This document shows positions 1 to 9,181 of a DNA stretch of 46,784 nucleotides, piece after piece. Under the pieces are notes generated by a model. That model was given only the letters and a program-made list of their open reading frames with translations, was not told the origin of the DNA and did not search any database. Where the stretch lies: NCBI GenBank assembly GCA_018715725.1, contig DVLD01000044.1:1-46784 (forward strand), given 5' to 3'. Source of the DNA: Candidatus Aveggerthella excrementigallinarum (GTDB lineage: Bacteria > Actinomycetota > Coriobacteriia > Coriobacteriales > Eggerthellaceae). Position 1 is the first letter of the stretch, and every line of letters starts with the position of its first letter. Both the position numbers and the translations under genes were made by a program.

Positions 1-112
1 GCCCGCATTGCGCGCAACGCCGCGACGCGGGCGCCCACGAACGAAGCGACGGCAAGAAGCCCCAGTTCGGCAGCGGCCTCGAAGATACCTACCTCTCTAT
101 CCCCCTCCAACG

Positions 113-146
113 CGGTGAAGGCCCCGAGCAATCGGGGCCTTCACCG
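113..146. terminator. Perfect 15-bp stem hairpin downstream of the LuxR-type gene
   Basis: CGGTGAAGGCCCCGA-GCAA-TCGGGGCCTTCACCG; lies 3' of the minus-strand gene ending at 206. Confidence 0.65.
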
Positions 147-205
147 TTGTATGGCGCGCTTTCGCGACGAAGCATGCCCAAGGATTGCAGCACGGGGCAT
201 CGCGC

Positions 206-1858
206 TTACGACGTGTACTGCTCCAAGTAGTCCAGCAGCTCTTGGCGCGAGTGCAGGCCGGTCTTCTGGTAGATGCGCTTGATGTGAGCATGCGCGGTGC
301 TTTGCGAAATGTAGAGCTCTTCCGCCACGCGCTTTTGCGTGAAGCCGAGCGCGTACAGCGTGACCACTTCCACCTCGCGATCAGAGAGCAGGAACTGCTT
401 GCCCAGCTCGCGCGCGTTATGCTCCATGGTGGCGTAACGGATGTCGGCATAGGACTGGCTGCCGTCCAGGCCCATGAGCTTCGCGATTTTCGAGTCGCTC
501 AACTCAGTCTCCTGGATGGCGCGCAGCTTTTCCTGCGCCTGCTCCAGTAGGCGCGCATCGGTTTGGCGAAGCAGCTCGAAGCTTTTCGCCAACTCGCGAT
601 TCTCATGGTTCGTCACGCGAATGAACTGCACGAAAGTCATCTGCACCGAGACGACGAGCGCGCAACCGACGAGCGCCTGTACGAACAGCGTGTCAAGGTT
701 GAACGGCAGCACGGAGAGCGCAGCAACGCGCGCAATAGAGCGACAGCCCCAGCAAACGAACCACCCTGCGAACGCGTAGTAGAACGCATCGCGCCAACCC
801 GTGCTTTCAAATGCGATGATGACGTACCACATGAAGCTTACGAGCAGCGCGTTGAGCGTCGTGACAAAGACGGCACCATACTCCAAATGGTCTGGGGCAA
901 AGGAGTACACAAGCAGCGCGAGCATGCACAGCGACTGCATGACCACCCAGATAAGCACCGTCATGATCTGTCGCTTCCCCGCAACGGTCCGCTGAATGAA
1001 CCAGACGCACAGGGCAATGGTCAGCAGCGCGTACAGCGCGCGTGTCGGGAGCGTGAACGGGATGGACTCGCCGGTAGGGTAGCCGCGCAGCAGCCCAATG
1101 ACAAGGGAGAGCAGGCCGATTCCGATGGCCGTGGCAGTCAGGTATTTCCTGTTGGAGACGATAGTTTCCGACATGCCGAAGAAGCCAGCAGGGCTGACCG
1201 GCGGCTTCAGATCGCACGGACGAAGCTGGCGCCGTGCGGCGCGCAGGCAAGGGAACTGAGCGAGCGCCATGATGCCGGCAATGGCATAGGCCACCTCCAC
1301 CGGCATCCACGAATACGCATAGAGCATGACCTCGCTTATAGCCAACGGCGCGAACGCATAGACGACCGCCGTGGCGTTGCTCGCACCGCGCGCTCGGCGC
1401 AACCAGCAAATCATGGCCAACGACGCGCAGAGCGTGAGCAGGCAGCTTATCGCGAAACGGCAGGGCGCACCGTACGGAGCGAACGCCGCACACAGTGCCA
1501 GCAGAACGAGCGAGAGCGCTTCGCCGACAATCGCGACGTGGAAAAGCGCGTTCACGCGGCGTTTTCCCACGTACGATTTCGCGCGAACGATGAACACCCA
1601 GCCGATGAGCATAATGGCGAGCGTCACGAGCATGCTGCCGTCGGTGAACAAATTCTCGTCGGTGCGCGCGTAGCTGCCGTATGTTCCGACAATCAGGCCG
1701 GTGCGCGCGCACATGAGGCCCAGTATGCAGGGAACGATCGGTTTGAAGAACTGGACAAACTCGGCAACGCCGCGCAGCGCGGGAGCGTCCTCTTTGACAA
1801 AGGGGTCAACGTCGCGCACGTTATCCTGCGAGTCGACGCCCTGTTCGGTTTCTACCAT
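206..1858 (-). CDS. Membrane-anchored LuxR-family transcriptional regulator (multi-TM N-terminus, C-terminal LuxR HTH)
   Basis: Many hydrophobic segments, then 'LSDREVEVVTLYALGFTQKRVAEELYISQSTAHAHIKRIYQKTGLHSRQELLD', a LuxR/GerE HTH; ATG at 1858 preceded by AGGAGG. Confidence 0.88.
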   Translation of the reverse strand: MVETEQGVDSQDNVRDVDPFVKEDAPALRGVAEFVQFFKPIVPCILGLMCARTGLIVGTYGSYARTDENLFTDGSMLVTLAIMLIGWVFIVRAKSYVGKRRVNALFHVAIVGEALSLVLLALCAAFAPYGAPCRFAISCLLTLCASLAMICWLRRARGASNATAVVYAFAPLAISEVMLYAYSWMPVEVAYAIAGIMALAQFPCLRAARRQLRPCDLKPPVSPAGFFGMSETIVSNRKYLTATAIGIGLLSLVIGLLRGYPTGESIPFTLPTRALYALLTIALCVWFIQRTVAGKRQIMTVLIWVVMQSLCMLALLVYSFAPDHLEYGAVFVTTLNALLVSFMWYVIIAFESTGWRDAFYYAFAGWFVCWGCRSIARVAALSVLPFNLDTLFVQALVGCALVVSVQMTFVQFIRVTNHENRELAKSFELLRQTDARLLEQAQEKLRAIQETELSDSKIAKLMGLDGSQSYADIRYATMEHNARELGKQFLLSDREVEVVTLYALGFTQKRVAEELYISQSTAHAHIKRIYQKTGLHSRQELLDYLEQYTS

Positions 1859-2059
1859 GCCTTTACCCTCCTGCGTGCACTCGCGAGCCATCTCGACGGC
1901 AGGCGAGCGCGCAATCCCCTCTAAGAGAGAGTCTAGCGGTAAATTGTTCCGAACTCGTCAAAATCCCGCAATTTGCGAATTACCCTGAAAGAGGGGACGT
2001 GCGCGCAGCGCGCTTCGCCATGATACGGTCGTTTGGAGAGCGAACGAAGGGAAAGCGCG

Positions 2060-3328
2060 GTGGAACAGGCGGAGCTGAAGAACGAAGCACGTGGCGGCCA
2101 GGAAGGCGCCACCGAGGGGCTGGACATCGACGCCGCGGTGGCCATTGGCAAGAAATCCGGCGACATCGGCAGCCTTGCAAACAACGGCGCCGCTGACGAG
2201 AACGCTGCCGTCTCCGAAGCCGCAAGCACCCTTGATGACGGGGACACGACCGAAGCTTTGGACGCCGAAGAGACGGAGCGTCGCGAGCGCGTCGAGCACG
2301 AGGCGCTCGTCGCCACGGTGAAGGACGTGCGCACCGAGTCCGCGGACGGTCGGCTGGTCCAGCCTGCGCGGTGGGAAGAAATCGGCGTGGTGCCCGCCCA
2401 CCTCACGCTCGAAGACTGGGAAATGCTCGTCTACGACCGCTTGCAGGCATACTTCGCCGAAGAGGCCGAGCGAGCCGCGCACGCGGCTGCCGAGCCTGCG
2501 CCCACGTACCGCACCGCCACGCGCGCGGTGGGCGTCCCGCGCGCGTTTGACCCGGCAGCCCGCGCTGAGGACGAAGCGCGGGCTGCCGCCGGGCGCGCGC
2601 ACGAGGCGGGCGTCTCGACAGGCGAGGGCATGGATGCCGCGGGAGCGCGAGAGCACACGGACGGCCCGGTTGCCCCTGTCGCGGCGACGCGCAGCGCAAC
2701 CGCCGTCGCAACATCGCCGGTGACTTCTCCGCAGGGCGCTGGCGTTTCGCCCGACCGCCCGAGCAAAACGCCCGACGTCGCGTCAATCGCGTCGTCCTCT
2801 CCCACGGCCGCCGAAGAGGACGACGGCGTGTTCGAGCCGTTCGAGCTCACGGTGGAGGGCGTGCGCGGCATGGTGCAGCTGGTTGACGACGAGCCCACCT
2901 TCGTACCGTACGCTCCGGGCGAGGCTCCGCGCGAAGAGCTCGACTTCACGGGCATCAAATTGCTGCAAGGCCGCTTGACGTACTATCTGTACGACTCCGA
3001 CGCCATGACTGACACGTTCGCCAATTGGGCGTTCATGGCCGCTGAGCAGAATGATGCCGTCATGCTCGTTACGCTGGCACGCGAGGAGTCGCGTACGTAC
3101 CCGCGTCCCATGCCGGCGGACTCGCTTAAGAACGACCCGTTCCATTTCGACAACGCGCGCATAGAGGCGGCGTGGCGCGAAGCACACGAATCCGGCGACT
3201 ACCCGGACGTGGAGGAGGCATTCGCCTCCAACGGGGACCGCTACTTCTTCTCGACCGACCACATAAGCCGCGCCTACGCAGAATCGCTGGCGGAATGGGC
3301 GTCGGTCGAGCGCTACCGGAACGTGTAG
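2060..3328 (+). CDS. Hypothetical protein with long Ala/Glu-rich low-complexity N-terminus and a conserved-looking C-terminal domain (possibly YdhW-like)
   Basis: Open ORF; GTG at 2060 preceded by a GAAGGGAAAG-like RBS; C-terminal domain 'LTYYLYDSDAMTDTFANWAFMAAEQND...YFFSTDHISRAYAESLAEW'. The YdhW resemblance is from memory and weak. Confidence 0.65.
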   Translation: MEQAELKNEARGGQEGATEGLDIDAAVAIGKKSGDIGSLANNGAADENAAVSEAASTLDDGDTTEALDAEETERRERVEHEALVATVKDVRTESADGRLVQPARWEEIGVVPAHLTLEDWEMLVYDRLQAYFAEEAERAAHAAAEPAPTYRTATRAVGVPRAFDPAARAEDEARAAAGRAHEAGVSTGEGMDAAGAREHTDGPVAPVAATRSATAVATSPVTSPQGAGVSPDRPSKTPDVASIASSSPTAAEEDDGVFEPFELTVEGVRGMVQLVDDEPTFVPYAPGEAPREELDFTGIKLLQGRLTYYLYDSDAMTDTFANWAFMAAEQNDAVMLVTLAREESRTYPRPMPADSLKNDPFHFDNARIEAAWREAHESGDYPDVEEAFASNGDRYFFSTDHISRAYAESLAEWASVERYRNV

Positions 3329-3462
3329 GCCGCCCCGCCGCCAACGCGGCCGCCTCGCGCGGGCGGGCGCACCGACAGCGAAGGCAGACGTGCCCAGCGC
3401 GGGCGGGCACCGCGAACGAAAGCAACCTCCGCCCTGCGCGGGCGAACGAGACAAGGAGCATC

Positions 3463-4059
3463 ATGGGAGAGGGACGCAACGTCTACCGCGACGTGCAGGA
3501 CCGTGCGGTCATCCGCACGGAGGACGTGTACCAGATGGCCACGGAGGTGGGCGTGGAGGGGTATTCCGACACGCTGCTCTCCGTCGTGGCGAACTTCAAG
3601 AACAGCGGTGCGCCGGAAGGCTTCAGCGCGCAGAGCATGGTGGGGCGTTCGAAGCGCGGCGAGGTGGCGTTGCGCCTGTTCGCTGTCATCGACCCCGAGA
3701 CGGAGACGTTCGTGCGCGTGGGATTCAAGTCCCGCGGCTGTCTGGCCATGACCGCGTGCGCGTCCATGGTGAGCATGATGCTCGAGGGCAAGACGCTCGA
3801 CGAGGCGCTGGCCATCACGCACGAGGACGTGGCGCGCGAGCTTGATGGCGTGCCGTCGGGCAAGAGCTACACGGCGTATTTCGCGGCAGAAGCGGCTCGC
3901 GCCCTGGTGGGCGACTACCTGGTGCGCCAGGGCGCCGACCGCGCGCAACTCGATGCGCGCGTCCCCTGCGACGAGCACGGCGTCGCCTGCATCATGTGCG
4001 AGCACTGCAGCCTCCGCGACACCCGACTGGAGCTGCTCCTGCAGCAGGCGGCACGCTAG
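3463..4059 (+). CDS. NifU/IscU-like iron-sulfur scaffold-related protein with atypical cysteines
   Basis: 'YSDTLLSVVANFKNSG...GRSKRGEVALRLF...VGFKSRGCLAMTACASMVSMMLEGKTLDEAL' resembles NifU_N; C-terminal CX2CX2C 'CIMCEHC'; ACAAGGAGCATC upstream of the ATG. Confidence 0.75.
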   Translation: MGEGRNVYRDVQDRAVIRTEDVYQMATEVGVEGYSDTLLSVVANFKNSGAPEGFSAQSMVGRSKRGEVALRLFAVIDPETETFVRVGFKSRGCLAMTACASMVSMMLEGKTLDEALAITHEDVARELDGVPSGKSYTAYFAAEAARALVGDYLVRQGADRAQLDARVPCDEHGVACIMCEHCSLRDTRLELLLQQAAR

Positions 4060-4106
4060 GGTCTGCCCTGCTTCCGCACTGCCCCGCCCAATCCCGTCGC
4101 ATAAAA

Positions 4107-4162
4107 TTTCGCTCCCCAAACACACGGAATTTCGCGAAAAAGCGTGTGTATGGGGAGCGAAA
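4107..4162. repeat. Long imperfect inverted repeat (20-bp arms, one mismatch)
   Basis: TTTCGCTCCCCAAACACACG (4107-4126) vs CGTGTGTATGGGGAGCGAAA (4143-4162). Confidence 0.8.
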
Positions 4163-4262
4163 AACTAGCAGCGGCGAACGGCGCCGGGCCACATCGAGCA
4201 ACGCCAGGCAGCATCAAACAACGCTGGGCAGCGCCCGGCAAGGCGTCCGGCATGCCGCGGCC

Positions 4263-5450
4263 CTACTCCGCGTACTCCTGCGCCAGGGCTTCGAAGGCCG
4301 GCATGGAACGCTCGATGACGTCGCGCGCGACGCAGTAGCCGATGCGCACCCAGCCTTTCACGCCGAAGCTGTCGGACGGCACGAGCAGAAGCTCGTGCGC
4401 CTTCGCGCGCTCGGCGAACGCCTGAGCGTCCGGCTCCAGCGCGCGCACCCACAGGTAGAACGCGCCCTGCGGCTCAATGTACTCGTAGCCCAGCTTCGAG
4501 AGCCCTTCGCACAACAGCGCACGGTTTTCCGCATACGCCTCCACGTCGCTCGGCTCGTCCACGCACGCCTCGATAACGCGCTGGAACAGCACCGGCGCGC
4601 ACACGAACCCGAGCGCGCGGCCCGCGCCGCACACGGCGGCGTACACATCGCGCGCGTCGGCCGCTGCCGGCGGCACGAGGATCCAGCCAATGCGCTCGCC
4701 CGGCAACGAGAGCGACTTCGAGTAGGAGTAGCACACGATGGTGTTCGCGTAGACGCTGGGCACCCACGGCACCTCGACGCCCGCATAGGCAATCTCGCGG
4801 TACGGCTCGTCGCTCACCAGGTAGATGGGCGCGCCGAACGCTGCCGAACGCTCTTCGAGCAGCGCCGCCAGCGCCTCCAGGCTTTCGCGCGAATAGACCG
4901 TGCCCACCGGGTTGTTCGGCGAATTCACCACCACCGCGCGCGTGCGCTCCGTGATGGCAGCGCGCAGCGCCTCGATGTCCGGCTGGAAATCGGCCTCGCG
5001 CGCCGGCACCTCCACGCAGCGCGCGTCGGTCTTTTCAATCCAAATCTTGTACTCCGGGAAGTACGGCGAGACGACGATCACCTCGTCGCCCTCGGCAGCA
5101 ACGAGCGCATGGAAGGTGATGTCGAGCGACGCGGCGGCACCGCAGGTCATGTACAGGTCATCGGCGGAGTACGCCGTGCCGAACCGGCGGTTGAGCGATG
5201 CTGCCACCGCAGCGCGAACGCTCGGGACGCCCTGCGCGGGCGAATACCCGTGCAGCGATGCGGCCGGCATGCCCAAGAGCTCCTGCGCGGCGATGCGCAC
5301 GGCATCCGGCGCCGGAACGCTCGGGTTGCCGAGGCTGAAGTCGAACACGTTCTCTTCGCCAATCTCCGCCTTGCGTGCCAGACCGTACGCGAACAGCTCG
5401 CGAATCGCCGAGGGCTCCACCCCCAGCGCATGCATTTTCTCGTTCACCAT
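4263..5450 (-). CDS. Pyridoxal phosphate-dependent aminotransferase (class I/II)
   Basis: 'FDFSLGNPSVPAPDAV', 'VVNSPNNPVGTVYS', 'YSKSLSLPGERIGWI' (PLP Lys motif). Confidence 0.93.
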   Translation of the reverse strand: MVNEKMHALGVEPSAIRELFAYGLARKAEIGEENVFDFSLGNPSVPAPDAVRIAAQELLGMPAASLHGYSPAQGVPSVRAAVAASLNRRFGTAYSADDLYMTCGAAASLDITFHALVAAEGDEVIVVSPYFPEYKIWIEKTDARCVEVPAREADFQPDIEALRAAITERTRAVVVNSPNNPVGTVYSRESLEALAALLEERSAAFGAPIYLVSDEPYREIAYAGVEVPWVPSVYANTIVCYSYSKSLSLPGERIGWILVPPAAADARDVYAAVCGAGRALGFVCAPVLFQRVIEACVDEPSDVEAYAENRALLCEGLSKLGYEYIEPQGAFYLWVRALEPDAQAFAERAKAHELLLVPSDSFGVKGWVRIGYCVARDVIERSMPAFEALAQEYAE

Positions 5451-5514
5451 GCGAATCGTCCTTTCGTCACGTTTCCCCGCATGATACCCCGACCGCCATG
5501 ACCGGTGCGTTACA

Positions 5515-5561
5515 GCGCGGCCAGGAGCCCCTTCCGCCCCCGAGCGAAGGGGCGGCCGCGC
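5515..5561. repeat. Compound hairpin between the TSUP gene and the aminotransferase gene
   Basis: GCGCGGCC...GGCCGCGC outer stem and GCCCCTTC...GAAGGGGC inner stem. Confidence 0.6.
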
Positions 5562-5579
5562 CAGACTCCTTCGCGTCTC

Positions 5580-6302
5580 CTACGTCAACACGAGCAGCAC
5601 GCCCACGGCGACGAGCATGACGTACGTGAGCTTCATGAACGCGTCGCGGCTAATCCGCTTCGAGATGCGGTTGCCCAGGAACGTGGCCATCAGCGACAGC
5701 GGAATGCAGACGGCAATCATGAGCCACACGTCACCCGTGAAATGCCCTTGCGAAAACGCCAAGGCAGCGTACAAGAAGTTCAGCACCGCCCACACCAGGG
5801 ACAGCGTGGAGCGAAACGCGTCCTTGTCCTTAATGCGCTGCATGGCGTACACGACCAAGAACGGCCCACCGGACACGAACATGCCCTGGATCAGGCCGGC
5901 AAGCGCCAGCACCAGGAACAACACCCACGAAGGCATGAACTTCTGGTGCGGGCGCAGGAGGAACTTAAGCCCGATGGCCACGACCACCGCGCCAAAAATC
6001 TTCATGAGCACCGGCAGCGGAATGACGGAGTTCAGCCACATGCCCACGAACAGGAACACGACCATCACTCCAATGATGCGCCCGAACTCCCGCCAGTCGA
6101 CCGAGCGGATGTTCATGAGCGCCAGCATGCCGCATGAGAAGAAGCCGAGCGCGTTCAGCACCGAGACGCTGAACCCCATGCCGAACAAGTGCACGCCGAC
6201 CGGCATCACGAACACGTTGCCTGCGAACCCCGCGATGGCCTGCACCGTATAAGCGAACAGAAACGTCGCGCAAAAGAGCACCTGGCTCAACGGTTGTCCC
6301 AT
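5580..6302 (-). CDS. TSUP family transporter (sulfite exporter TauE/SafE-like)
   Basis: ~240 aa multi-TM protein; 'GFAGNVFVMPVGVHLFGMGFSVSVLNALGFF' and 'GLIQGMFVSGGPFLVVYAM' are typical of TSUP half-repeats. Confidence 0.82.
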   Translation of the reverse strand: MGQPLSQVLFCATFLFAYTVQAIAGFAGNVFVMPVGVHLFGMGFSVSVLNALGFFSCGMLALMNIRSVDWREFGRIIGVMVVFLFVGMWLNSVIPLPVLMKIFGAVVVAIGLKFLLRPHQKFMPSWVLFLVLALAGLIQGMFVSGGPFLVVYAMQRIKDKDAFRSTLSLVWAVLNFLYAALAFSQGHFTGDVWLMIAVCIPLSLMATFLGNRISKRISRDAFMKLTYVMLVAVGVLLVLT

Positions 6303-6489
6303 GGCCACCTCCCTCTCGCATGCCAACAGAACACCGCTGGTAACTATAGCCCTCTCAGCGCCCAGCGCAAGGCAGCCCCGGCGCCCTCAGGGGCAATGTG
6401 CCCGCGGGAGCAATCCCCTCGTATGGCCCGGCGCACCGTTCGCGCGAGCCAGCACGCACGCTCCCCGGGCGTGGTCGAGCACCGCGCGC

Positions 6490-6558
6490 AGCGTTCAGCG
6501 CTCGGTGCTCGGCGCCCGGCGTCGGCGCTGAGCGTTCAGCGCTCAGCGTTCAGCGCTC
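6490..6558. repeat. Three copies of AGCGTTCAGCGCTC, two of them in tandem
   Basis: Copies at 6490-6503, 6531-6544 and 6545-6558, the last overlapping the 3' end of the LysR gene. Confidence 0.75.
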
Positions 6559-7476
6559 AGTGAGGTCATCCCCGAACAGTGCACCGGCAATGTCCTCGAA
6601 CAGCTGCGCCGCCGTCCACGGCTCCGCGCCTGTTTGGCGCCCGATAGAGATCTCGTAACGCGCAGCGTCCGACAGGCGGATGCGCACGAGGTCGTGCGCA
6701 TCCGCCTCGGCGTCCAGGATGTGCGTAGGACAGAACACGCCCCCCAGCCCGACTGAGCACATCGACAGCAAGGTCATCATGCTCTCCGACTGCACGGCAA
6801 CCCGCGGGGTCACGTGCGCCGCGCGCAGCTCGTTGCGCGCCACGCGCCCCGTGATATCGTCGAGCGAGGTCACGAGCAGCGGGCAGGCCTTCAGAAACCC
6901 CAGCCCCTCCCGCTCTGCGCACGCAGCCGCCTCAGACGCGTTCAGGCCGGTCACGTCCTCCAGGAGCGCTGGCGCGATGGCGAGCACCACCTCTTCCTGG
7001 AACAGCGGACGCACGATAACGCCCGGATGGTCGCCACTAAACCGCGCGATGACCACATCGGCGCCGCCCTGCTCCGCCAAATCGACAAGCTCTTCGTTCG
7101 TGCCCTCGATGAGCTTCACGCTCACGCCGGGCATGCTGCGGCGGAACTGCTGTATCACGTGCGGCATGAGCACGCGGCTCCGAACGTGCGACGCGCCCAC
7201 CTTGAACTGGCCCGTGCCGCCGGCCGTGGTCTCGCCAATGCGGCGCAGCATGATGGAAAGCGCTTCTTTTTGCTCGTAGGCGTACGCAAGGAACGCCTCA
7301 CCGGCGCGCGTGAGCGAAAGGGGCGAGGAGCGCACCACCAACTTCGTGCCCAGCTCTTTCTCGAGCGACGCCACGCGCGAGCTGAGCGTCTGCTGGGAGA
7401 TATGAAGCCGCTCGGACGCACGCGTGAACGACCCCGCCTCAATAAGCTGGATGAGCCAATCCCACGATTCAATCAT
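6550..7476 (-). CDS. LysR-family transcriptional regulator
   Basis: N-terminal wHTH 'WDWLIQLIEAGSFTRASERLHISQQTLSSRVASLEKELGTKLVVRS'; LysR substrate-binding domain. Confidence 0.9.
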   Translation of the reverse strand: MIESWDWLIQLIEAGSFTRASERLHISQQTLSSRVASLEKELGTKLVVRSSPLSLTRAGEAFLAYAYEQKEALSIMLRRIGETTAGGTGQFKVGASHVRSRVLMPHVIQQFRRSMPGVSVKLIEGTNEELVDLAEQGGADVVIARFSGDHPGVIVRPLFQEEVVLAIAPALLEDVTGLNASEAAACAEREGLGFLKACPLLVTSLDDITGRVARNELRAAHVTPRVAVQSESMMTLLSMCSVGLGGVFCPTHILDAEADAHDLVRIRLSDAARYEISIGRQTGAEPWTAAQLFEDIAGALFGDDLTER

Positions 7477-7896
7477 CGCATTTCCTTCCCCGTTTCCCGC
7501 GCGCTCAGCCCGCAACGGCCACCAGCGCCCAGGATAACGCGCATTCCCCGCTCTGGCGAATCGTCGTCGCGGGCCGCCCCGCATCGCCGCGCCGCACGCG
7601 ACGGAGCAGGGCGCGCCTGCGCGCCGACGCACTGCCGCATCGGGCGCGCGCGAAGAGCCCACTTCTGCCGCCATGAGCGCGCTCGTGCCCGAAAGCATGC
7701 CTTATTACGACCGATTTTCTTGGTGAATTCACCGATTGAATTTGTTTAAGTTGCCGATTCTTCTTCTTTTACGCAGCAACTATGTCTAGAATACGCGCAA
7801 GCGTTCCAGGAGGCTCACAATACGTCCACGATTATACGGGCGTCCCCTGGATGCCTTCCGGGAGGGAAGGCGCACCCGAAGAGAAAGGGATGATGT

Positions 7897-8913
7897 ATGA
7901 AGAAGATGAAGTCACTGCTCGCCTTCGTGTTCGCGGGCGTGCTGGCGCTCGGCATGTTCGGCTGCAGCTCTGGCGGCTCTGATAGCGCAGGCGACGCCGA
8001 GAGCGGCGCGTCCGGCGAGACCACCAACCTGCGCTTCATGACCGGCGGCGAGTCGGGCACCTACTACGCGTACGGCAGCGTCCTCGCCCAGTACGCCACC
8101 AACGGCGACTACGGCGTCTCGGTGACCGCGCTGTCCAGCAACGGCTCGCAGGCAAACGTCCAAGCCCTGCAGGACGACGACGCGGACATTGTGTTCTGCC
8201 AGTCCGACGTCACCGCCTACGCGTACGAGGGCACGAACCTGTTCCAGGAAACCGGCGCGTACACCGACTTCTCGGTCGTTGCCACCCTGTATCAGGAGCA
8301 GGTGCAGATTGTGACCTGCAACCCCGACATCAAGACGGTTGCCGACCTGGCGGGCAAGACGGTCTCCGTGGGCGCCGCGAACTCCGGCGTGTACTTCAAT
8401 GCCCTGGACGTCCTGGGCGCCTATGACCTGACGCTCGACGACATCGAGCCGGTCTACCAGTCCTTCGCCGACTCCGCCGACTCCCTGAAGGACGACAAGA
8501 TCGACGCCGCCTTCATCGTCGCCGGCGCGCCGACCACGGCCATCACCGACCTGTCCACCACTAAGACGGCCTACCTCGTCTCCATGGACGACGAGCACGT
8601 GAACAAGCTCATCGAGACCTCCCCGTACTACGCCAAGGCCACCATCGCCGCCGACGTGTACGGCCTTGAGTCCGACACCACCACCGTCTCCGTGGGCGCG
8701 GTCGTCCTGGCCAGCAACTACATCTCCGAAGACGCCATCTACGGCTTCACCAAGTCGCTGTTCGACGGCAAGGAGAACAACGCCGAGGCCCACGCCAAGT
8801 ACGAGGAGCTGAGCCTTGAGGAGGCCGCTTCCGTCAAGGGCGTGCCCTACCACCCGGGTGCTGCCAAGTACTACGAGGAGCAGGGCATCACGGTCGAGAG
8901 CGCAGAGATCTAG
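7897..8913 (+). CDS. TAXI family TRAP transporter solute-binding lipoprotein
   Basis: Lipobox-like 'LALGMFGCSSGG'; 'LRFMTGGESGTYYAYGSVLAQY', 'DIVFCQSDVTAYAYEGT', 'VSVGAANSGVY' TAXI motifs. Confidence 0.92.
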   Translation: MKKMKSLLAFVFAGVLALGMFGCSSGGSDSAGDAESGASGETTNLRFMTGGESGTYYAYGSVLAQYATNGDYGVSVTALSSNGSQANVQALQDDDADIVFCQSDVTAYAYEGTNLFQETGAYTDFSVVATLYQEQVQIVTCNPDIKTVADLAGKTVSVGAANSGVYFNALDVLGAYDLTLDDIEPVYQSFADSADSLKDDKIDAAFIVAGAPTTAITDLSTTKTAYLVSMDDEHVNKLIETSPYYAKATIAADVYGLESDTTTVSVGAVVLASNYISEDAIYGFTKSLFDGKENNAEAHAKYEELSLEEAASVKGVPYHPGAAKYYEEQGITVESAEI

Positions 8914-9181
8914 CGCACCTCCCGCCCCGTTCGCACACCGCGATCAGGGCGATCGAAGGGCTGCGACGCACGGCGCGTCGCAGCCCTTCCTGTGACTCCG
9001 CCGCCGGACTCTTCGCGCGCGCCGCAGAGCGCGCAGCTCGAGAGCCCGGCCACGGCGCCACAGGCCGCACCGCACGGCATGGCACCGCCGCACAAGCAAG
9101 GGGAAGCGTGCAGGCACGCCGGACGATGCCGGCGCGCCTGCCAACAATAGAAGGATCGGACAGACAAGAAGGAGGGTGAGC

